64,000 bases of DNA. Source: JAGWRA01 sp963711505 (GTDB lineage Bacteria > Acidobacteriota > Vicinamibacteria > Vicinamibacterales > CAVVIG01). This document shows, piece by piece, positions 57,977-64,000 of this stretch. Below the pieces are notes generated by a model that was not told the origin of the DNA, searched no databases, and worked only from the letters and a program-made list of their open reading frames with translations. The stretch spans positions 2,232,001 through 2,296,000 of the forward strand of contig CAVQEJ010000003.1 in assembly GCA_963711505.1 (NCBI GenBank), written 5' to 3'. Numbering within the stretch: the stretch's first letter is position 1; every line of letters begins with the position of its first letter. Made by a program: the position numbers and the translations under genes.

Positions 57977-59363
57977 CTAGCCGCGCCGGCCGCGAACTCT
58001 CGACTTCTTCATGAACCCATCGTAGTGGCGCATGATGAGCTGCGCCTCCACCTTCTGCACCGTGTCCATCGCGACGCCGATCACGATCAGCAGCGACGTG
58101 CCGCCGAAGAAGAACGTGACGTTCAGACCCTGCGTGATGAAGTTCGGCAGGATCGCGTCGAGCTGATCGCCGATGAACGGAATCGGCGCCACCTTGAACC
58201 CGCTGATCAGGAACTCCGGCAGGATACACACGATCGCGAGGTAGATCGCGGCGACGAGCGTGATGCGCGTCATGATCGTGTCGATGTACTCCGCCGTCCG
58301 CTTGCCCGGCCGGATGCCGGGGACGAACCCGCCGTACTTCCGCATGTTGTCGGCCACGTCGTCCGGATTGAAGACGATGGCGGTGTAGAAGTACGTGAAG
58401 AAGATGATGCCGACGATGTAGAACAGGTTGTACAGCGGCATCCCGTACGCGAGCTGCTGCACGATCGACTGCGCCCAGCCCGCCGTGAGCAGCGCACCCA
58501 CCGTCGCCGGGAATGCCAGGATCGACGAGGCGAAGATCGGCGGAATCACGCCGCCCGTGTTCACCTTCAGCGGGATGTGCGTGCTCGACCCGCCGTACAT
58601 CCGCCGGCCCACGACCCGTTTCGCGTATTGGACCGGCACCCGCCGGTGCCCCCGTTCGACGAAGACGATGACGGCACAGACGACCACCATCATCACGAGC
58701 AGCAGCGCCAGCCGCAGCAGGCCGAGCTGCCCGGTCCGCATCTGATCGAGCGTCGTCAGCACGGCCGTCGGGAACCCGACCACGATGCCCGCGTAGATGA
58801 TGAGCGACATCCCCTCGCCGACGCCCCGCTCGGTGATCTGCTCGCCGAGCCACATGATGAACGTCGTGCCCGTCGTCATCGTGAGCACGGTCATCAGCCG
58901 GAAGCCCCAGCCCGGGTGGTAGACCAGCGGCAGCCCGCCGGCCACCTCGCTCTGCCGCTCCAGGAAGATCGCGATGCCGAGCGACTGGATGATGCTGAGC
59001 GCGATCGTGCCGTACCGCGTGGTACTGCGTGATCTTCCGGCGCCCGAGCTCGCCTTCCTTCGACAGCCGCTCCAGGTACGGCCAGACCACCACGAGCAGC
59101 TGCAGGATGATCGACGCGCTGATATACGGCATGATGCCGAGCGCGAAGATCGTCATCTTCGACAGGTTGCCGCCCGAGAACATGTCGTACAGGCCGAACA
59201 TCGTGTTCTGGGCCTGCCGCGCAAGCTCCGCCAGCGCCGCGGCGTTCACGCCCGGCGTCGGGATGTGGTTACCGATCCGATAGACCCCCAGCAGCGCGAG
59301 CGTAAACAGGATCCGCTTGCGCAGGTCGGAGACCGCGAAGATGCTCTTCAGGCTGTCAATCAT
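57977..59363 (-). CDS. secY: Protein translocase subunit SecY
   Basis: Channel-forming subunit of the Sec translocon, ten membrane helices. Begins MIDSLKSIFAVSDLRKRILF, has the plug region TPGVNAAALAELARQ and ends MRHYDGFMKKSRVRGRRG. Near 59028 one extra C breaks the frame; ITQYTRYGTIALSIIQSLG is restored. As an essential gene it is surely intact in the cell. Confidence 0.96.
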
Positions 59364-59440
59364 GCGTGACCCCTGTGCCCGGTGGGCCCGGCCGCCACGG
59401 CCCGTTCAGGACCCGGCCGGGACGTCCCGGGGCGGCGCAC

Positions 59441-59899
59441 TTACGCCGCCGATTCGGTCAACCGCTCCGCCGTGCCGCCCGCGGCGGCGATCTTCTCGGC
59501 TGCCTTCCCGCTGAACTGGTGCACCCGGACGGTCAGCGCCTTGGCGAGCTCGCCCCGCGCCAGCACCTTCACGGGCGACTTCCCCCGCGGCACGATGCCG
59601 TGCTCGCGCAGCAGCTCCGGCGTCACCACCGTGCCGGCTTCGAACACCTCGCCCAGCCGGTCCAGGTTCACCACGCTGTACTCGACCCGGAACGGGTTGT
59701 GGAACCCGCGCTTCGGCACGCGCCGGTGCAGCGGCATCTGGCCGCCCTCGAACCCGCGCTTCTGCTTGTAGCCCGAGCGCGACTGCGCGCCCTTGTGTCC
59801 CCGACCGGCCGTCTTGCCGTTGCCCGACCCCTGACCGCGACCCACCCGCTTCTTCGCGTGCTTCGCGCCCTTGGGCGGCTTCAGATTGCTCAAGTCCAT
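59441..59899 (-). CDS. rplO: 50S ribosomal protein L15
   Basis: 23S rRNA-binding assembly protein. 152 residues. The conserved Gly/Arg-rich N-terminus KRVGRGQGSGNGKTAGRGHK is present, followed by EGGQMPLHRRVPKRGF and a C-terminal fold ending AERLTESAA. Standard place between rpmD and secY. Confidence 0.98.
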   Translation of the reverse strand: MDLSNLKPPKGAKHAKKRVGRGQGSGNGKTAGRGHKGAQSRSGYKQKRGFEGGQMPLHRRVPKRGFHNPFRVEYSVVNLDRLGEVFEAGTVVTPELLREHGIVPRGKSPVKVLARGELAKALTVRVHQFSGKAAEKIAAAGGTAERLTESAA

Positions 59900-59964
59900 G
59901 ATCGTGTTCCGTGTCGCGGCGCGGTCGTGACCGCGCGGCGTTCTCGAGCCCCGGTTCGTCGGGC

Positions 59965-60168
59965 TCAGCCCTGCTCCACCGTGACCATGTGGCGGACCTT
60001 CAGAATCATCCCGCGAATGGCCGGCGTGTCCTTCAGCTCCACCGTATGGCGGATCCGCCGCAGCCCGAGCCCCGTCACCACCTGGCGCTGCTTCCGGTCG
60101 AATCCCACCACGCTGCGCACGAGCGTCACCTTCAGCGTGCCGGTGGCCGTCTGTTCCTTCTGTGCCAT
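59965..60168 (-). CDS. rpmD: 50S ribosomal protein L30
   Basis: 67 residues from the ATG at 60168 (MAQKEQTATGTLKVTLVRS). The core VGFDRKQRQVVTGLGLRRIR and DTPAIRGMILKVRHMVTVEQ fit the family. A longer in-frame start would add an Arg-rich tail overlapping rpsE and is rejected. Confidence 0.96.
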   Translation of the reverse strand: MAQKEQTATGTLKVTLVRSVVGFDRKQRQVVTGLGLRRIRHTVELKDTPAIRGMILKVRHMVTVEQG

Positions 60169-60211
60169 GGATCGTCGTCCTGCAGCCCGGCGCGTGCCGG
60201 CCCGCGGCTCC

Positions 60212-60737
60212 CTACGCCCTCGTCGGGGCACCTTCGATATCGCTCAGTTCCTTGCCGCGCAGCCGCGCCACCAGGACCGGGTCTTTCAGCGATTCCAGGC
60301 CGGCGAAGGTCGCATGCACCACGTTGTGGGCATTGTCCGACCCCAGCGACTTGGTCACGATGTTCGCGATCCCCGCGGCCTCCACCACGGCCCGGACGGC
60401 GCCGCCCGCGATGATGCCGGTGCCCTCGGGGGCCGGCTTCAGCAGCACGCGGCCCGCGCCGAATCGGCCGACAATGAGTGTGCGGCAGCGTCGTGCCCTG
60501 CATGGGGACGCGGATGAGCACCTTCTTGGCCGCTTCGATCCCCTTCTTGATGGCCGACGGCACTTCCTTGGCCTTCCCGATGCCGAAGCCCACGACGCCG
60601 TGCCCGTCACCGACGATGACCAGCGCCGAGAAGCTGAGGTTCTTGCCCCCCTTCACGACCTTCGTCACGCGGTTGATGGAGACGACCGTGTCCTTCAGAT
60701 CGAGCTGCGACGGGTCGATACGCTCACGTGTTCGCAT
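60212..60737 (-). CDS. rpsE: 30S ribosomal protein S5
   Basis: Protein of the mRNA entry site involved in decoding fidelity. The double-stranded RNA-binding domain includes DTVVSINRVTKVVKGGKNLS and GFGIGKAKEVPSAIKKG. Near 60479 one extra base breaks the frame; LPHTLIVGRFGAGRVLLKPA is restored, and the protein ends DIEGAPTRA. Essential gene, so a sequence error is assumed. Confidence 0.96.
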
Positions 60738-60740
60738 GGT

Positions 60741-61115
60741 CTAGAACTCCAGCCCCGCTGCGCGCGCAGCCTCGGCGACGGCCTTGATGCGGCCGTGGTA
60801 GAGGAACCCGTTCCGATCGAACACCACGCGCGTAATGCCCTTGGCCGTCGCCCGCTCGGCGATCAGCTTCCCGATCGCGTCAGCGCCGGCCACGTTGCCC
60901 CCGGACGCACCGGCAGGCATCGCGCCCTTGACGGCCGGCTCGACGCTGGAGGCGGCCACGAGGGTCCGTCCCGCCTGATCGTCGACCACCTGCGCGTAGA
61001 TGTGTGACACGCTGCGGAAGACGGTCAGACGCGGCCGCGCGCTGGTGCCCGCGATCCGCTTGCGGATCCGCAGCTTGATGCGATCCCGGCGATCCTCTTT
61101 CGTCTTGATCTTCAT
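60741..61115 (-). CDS. rplR: 50S ribosomal protein L18
   Basis: Binds 5S rRNA. 124 residues, MKIKTKEDRRDRIKLRIRKR then GTSARPRLTVFRSVSHIYAQ and the C-terminal VVFDRNGFLYHGRIKAVAEA. A small Gly/Ala-rich loop insertion (AMPAGASGGNVAGAD) is slightly longer than usual. Three bases separate its stop from rpsE. Confidence 0.98.
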   Translation of the reverse strand: MKIKTKEDRRDRIKLRIRKRIAGTSARPRLTVFRSVSHIYAQVVDDQAGRTLVAASSVEPAVKGAMPAGASGGNVAGADAIGKLIAERATAKGITRVVFDRNGFLYHGRIKAVAEAARAAGLEF

Positions 61116-61148
61116 GTCGCTTCACTCGCCCCGGGGGCAATCGCGCGC

Positions 61149-61694
61149 CTACTTGGCGCCCGTCTTGCCGACCTTCTTCTTGAGGACTTCGCCCGTGTAG
61201 CGGACGCCCTTCTGCTTGTAGGGATCCGGCTTGCGCAGCGACCGGATATCGGCCGCCACCTGGCCCACCTGCTGCCGATCGACGCCCGTCACCGTGAGGT
61301 GCGTCTGCTTGTCGATGGCAACGTTCACCCCGGTCGGCACGTCGAAGACGACCGAGTGCGAGTAGCCGAGCGCGAAGACGATCTGCTGGCCCTTGGCCTC
61401 GGCGCGGTAGCCGATGCCGACGATGTCCAGTTCGCGCTTGAAGCCCTCGGTGACGCCCTTGACGGCGTTGGCCACCAGGCTCCGCGCCAGACCGTGGAAC
61501 TTGTCGAGTTCCTTGTCGTCACGCACGCGGCGCGCGCGAATGTGGCCGTCGACCACCTCGCAGTAGACGCCTGGCGGGAACGGCTGCCGCAGTTTGCCCT
61601 TCGGCCCCTGGATCTCGATGGCGTCCTGGTCGACCTTGACCGTGACGTCCTTCGGGATCGGGATCGGTTTCTTGCCAATACGAGACAGAGACAT
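61149..61694 (-). CDS. rplF: 50S ribosomal protein L6
   Basis: Two-domain protein near the factor-binding site. 181 residues from ATG 61694 (MSLSRIGKKPIPIPKDVTVK); a GTG three codons upstream is less likely. The C-terminal conserved segment is RKPDPYKQKGVRYTGEVLKK, then KVGKTGAK. Intact. Confidence 0.98.
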   Translation of the reverse strand: MSLSRIGKKPIPIPKDVTVKVDQDAIEIQGPKGKLRQPFPPGVYCEVVDGHIRARRVRDDKELDKFHGLARSLVANAVKGVTEGFKRELDIVGIGYRAEAKGQQIVFALGYSHSVVFDVPTGVNVAIDKQTHLTVTGVDRQQVGQVAADIRSLRKPDPYKQKGVRYTGEVLKKKVGKTGAK

Positions 61695-61706
61695 CGTCTT
61701 CACCCG

Positions 61707-62108
61707 TTACCAGACGTTGCAGAGCACCTCGCCGCCGACGCCCGCCTTGACGGCCGCCCGGCCGGTCATGACGCCGCGCGACGTCGTCAGGATGCTGGTG
61801 CCAAGCCCCCCCAGAACCACGGGCACGTCGTCGCGCCCGAAGTAGACGCGCCGGCCGGGCCGGCTGATCCGCTGCACCCCGGTAATGAGGCGCTCGCCGT
61901 GGGGGCCGTACTTCAGAATCAGCCGGACCTGCCGATCCTGGCCGGTCGACGGCACATCGAGGAGCTTGAAGCCCTGGATGTAGCCCTCGTCCTGAAGGAT
62001 GCGCGCGATCTCCAGCTTCAGCCGGGACACCGGAATGTCGACGCGCGCGTGCCGCGCGTTGACGGCGTTCCGGATGCGCGTGAGCATGTCAGAAATCGGA
62101 TCAGTCAT
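61707..62108 (-). CDS. rpsH: 30S ribosomal protein S8
   Basis: Primary 16S rRNA binder and, in many bacteria, translational repressor of the spc operon. 133 residues, MTDPISDMLTRIRNAVNARH to STSILTTSRGVMTGRAAVKA-like end with GGEVLCNVW. Any autoregulatory site cannot be judged from sequence alone. Confidence 0.98.
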   Translation of the reverse strand: MTDPISDMLTRIRNAVNARHARVDIPVSRLKLEIARILQDEGYIQGFKLLDVPSTGQDRQVRLILKYGPHGERLITGVQRISRPGRRVYFGRDDVPVVLGGLGTSILTTSRGVMTGRAAVKAGVGGEVLCNVW

Positions 62109-62118
62109 AACCTCAGTC

Positions 62119-62304
62119 CTACCAACTGCTCTTGGTCACGCCCGTGATGTCGCCGTTGAGCGCCAGCTTGCGGAAGCAGAGCCGGCACAGCGCGAATTTC
62201 CGCATGTAGGCCCGTGGCCGGCCGCACAGGTGGCAGCGGTTGTGCAGCCGGACCTTGAACTTGGGCTGTTTGCTCTCTTTGGCGATCTTGGCAGTCGTAG
62301 CCAT
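62119..62304 (-). CDS. rpsN: 30S ribosomal protein S14, zinc form
   Basis: 61-residue zinc-binding type. The four ligands lie in RCHLCGRPRAYMRKFALCRL plus CF, and it ends GDITGVTKSSW. A short Lys-rich N-terminal stretch (MATTAKIAKESKQPKFK) is typical. Confidence 0.98.
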   Translation of the reverse strand: MATTAKIAKESKQPKFKVRLHNRCHLCGRPRAYMRKFALCRLCFRKLALNGDITGVTKSSW

Positions 62305-62320
62305 GGTTGCGTCCTGCGTG

Positions 62321-62859
<539 letters not shown>

Positions 62860-62863
<4 letters not shown>

Positions 62864-63192
62864 TTGTCGACCACTCCCTCGCACTTGCGGCAGATACGGA
62901 CCTTGCGGCCGTCGCCGAGCACCCGATGTCCGATGCGCGTCTGCGCTCCGCACTCCGGACAGATCAACTGCACGTCCGAGGCGTGCAGCGAGGCCTCGCG
63001 CTCCACGATGCCGCCCTGGATGTTGGCGTTCGGGTTCGGGCGGGTGTGACGCTTGATCATGTTCACACCCTCCACGATCAGCCGGTTGCGCTCGGGCAGG
63101 ACCTTCATGACGCGGCCCCGCTTGCCGCGGTCCTTGCCCGTGACGACCAGCACGTTGTCGTTGCGGCGGATGGGGGTCTGCAGGCGCGACAT
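62860..63192 (-). CDS. rplX: 50S ribosomal protein L24 with zinc-ribbon tail
   Basis: Assembly-initiating protein. 110 residues. The KOW motif NVLVVTGKDRGKRGRVMKVL is followed by KRHTRPNPNANIQGGIVERE. The C-terminus has C78-P-E-C81 and C101-R-K-C104, which would form a zinc ribbon; many L24 proteins have lost these cysteines. Overlaps both rplN and rplE by 4 bases. Confidence 0.97.
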
Positions 63193-63560
63193 CACAGCAC
63201 CTCCGGCGCCAGCGAGACGATCTTCATGAACCGGCGCTCGCGCAGCTCGCGGGCCACCGGCCCGAACACGCGCGTGCCGATCGGCTCGCCCGAATCGTTG
63301 ACCAGCACGGCCGCGTTGCGATCGAACCGGATGTAGCTGCCGTCGCGGCGGCGCTGCTCCTTCGCGGTCCGCACGATCACGGCCTTCACGACCTGGCCCT
63401 TCTTCACGTTCGAGTCGGGGGTCGCTTCCTTCACCGAGGCCGTGACGATGTCGCCGAGGCGCGCATAGCGGCCCGTCGACCCGCCGATCGCATTGATCAC
63501 CGAGATCTTCCGCGCGCCGGAGTTGTCGGCGACGTCGAGAACCGATTGCATCTGAACCAT
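63192..63560 (-). CDS. rplN: 50S ribosomal protein L14
   Basis: Intersubunit-bridge protein. 122 residues, MVQMQSVLDVADNSGARKIS to RVFGPVARELRERRFMKIVS and APEVL. Typical length and composition. ATGA overlap with rplX. Confidence 0.98.
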   Translation of the reverse strand: MVQMQSVLDVADNSGARKISVINAIGGSTGRYARLGDIVTASVKEATPDSNVKKGQVVKAVIVRTAKEQRRRDGSYIRFDRNAAVLVNDSGEPIGTRVFGPVARELRERRFMKIVSLAPEVL

Positions 63561-63575
63561 GGTCGTTCCCTCCGC

Positions 63576-63830
63576 CTAGACCTGCAGCGCCTTCCGCACG
63601 ACGCGGACGACCGCCCACCGCTTCCGGCGACTGAGCGGCCGGGTCTCGACGATGACCACCTGGTCGCCCATCTTCGCCACGCCGTCCTCGTCGTGCGCCA
63701 CGAACCGCGACGTCCGGCGCTGCGTCTTGCCGTACAGCCCGTGACGCACCTGGCGCTCGACCGCGACCACGACGCTCTTCTGCATCTTGTCGCTCACGAC
63801 GGTGCCCTGTCTCTCTGATTTCGCACCCAT
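63576..63830 (-). CDS. rpsQ: 30S ribosomal protein S17
   Basis: OB-fold protein bound to 16S rRNA. 84 residues, with GTVVSDKMQKSVVVAVERQV and ETRPLSRRKRWAVVRVV. The ATG overlaps the rpmC stop (TAATG). Confidence 0.98.
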   Translation of the reverse strand: MGAKSERQGTVVSDKMQKSVVVAVERQVRHGLYGKTQRRTSRFVAHDEDGVAKMGDQVVIVETRPLSRRKRWAVVRVVRKALQV

Positions 63831-64000
63831 TACTGCTTCTCCCGGATGAGCGTCTTCACCCGCGCCAGTGTCCGCCGCGTGGACTGCAGCTTGCCCTGGG
63901 CCTCGACCTCACCCATGGCGGCCTTGATCCGCAGCCGGAACATCTCGTCGTGCAGGTCGTGCTCACGGCCCCGCAACTCGTCGGCCGACAACTCGCGCAG
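63830..64000 (-). CDS. rpmC: 50S ribosomal protein L29, 5' end outside window
   Basis: The visible part reads LRELSADELRGREHDLHDEM, FRLRIKAAMGEVEAQGKLQ and RRTLARVKTLIREKQ, then a TAA. This is the typical two-helix L29. Only a few N-terminal residues are missing. The stop overlaps the rpsQ start. It places the window at the S10/spc operon junction. Confidence 0.96.
   Translation of the reverse strand: MRELSADELRGREHDLHDEMFRLRIKAAMGEVEAQGKLQSTRRTLARVKTLIREKQ

Noticed and set aside
57189..59363. Apparent SecY-adenylate kinase fusion of 724 residues
   Set aside because: It results from the extra base near 59028. The restored SecY frame stops at 57977, before adk.

Overview
The window is a GC-rich bacterial chromosome segment with 55 recognisable protein genes or gene fragments, no rRNA or tRNA genes that I could see, and no CRISPR array. 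Gene content suggests an Acidobacteriota member, perhaps Vicinamibacteria. The clues are the LVIVD/DUF305 pair, an archaeal-type ProRS, Yip1-domain proteins, FtsX-type permeases beside an adaptor, and short GAGCTKMAGCTC hairpins between genes. This is inference; no marker was compared with a database.

Layout. 1-4.7 kb: LVIVD-repeat protein (cut by the window edge), DUF305 protein, M48 membrane protease, DUF4097 lipoprotein. 4.7-12 kb: smc, a CtpA-type protease, tatA and tatC. 12-21.3 kb: an OmpA-type protein, a HEAT-repeat protein, proS, nadB, aroB, a sigma-54 response regulator and a small secreted coiled-coil protein. 21.3-39.7 kb: a large type IV pilus region, mostly on the minus strand. 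It reads pilB-pilT-pilC-pilS-pilR-pilA, then a VKOR-DsbA oxidoreductase, an ABC exporter pair, a TPR protein, the prepilin peptidase, an NtrB-like kinase, the minor pilins pilV/pilW/pilX and an NtrC-like regulator. 39.9-45.5 kb: pyruvoyl-dependent arginine decarboxylase, then on the plus strand a Yip1 protein, a periplasmic adaptor and two FtsX-type permeases. 45.5-52.2 kb: an inverted-repeat element, an EF-G paralogue, SEC-C and YaeQ proteins, an IS91-type transposase and a second Yip1 protein. 52.3-64 kb: the spc/alpha ribosomal operon in standard order (rpmC to rplQ, with secY, adk, map, infA and rpoA), closed by a strong terminator.

How the genes work together. The pilus block holds the motors (PilB, PilT), platform (PilC), processing enzyme (PilD), major pilin, minor pilins and two NtrB/NtrC-type two-component systems. 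A sigma-54 promoter with TGTC/GACA motifs upstream of pilA fits control by PilS-PilR. A disulfide-forming VKOR-DsbA gene lies beside pilA, and the pilin has two cysteines. PilB carries tandem MshEN motifs expected to bind c-di-GMP.

Sequence quality. I count 18 apparent frameshifts, nearly all single-base insertions. They hit essential genes (rpsD, rpmJ, secY, rpsE, proS), so I read them as sequence errors and annotate the genes as intact. Coordinates of those genes therefore span a frame change.
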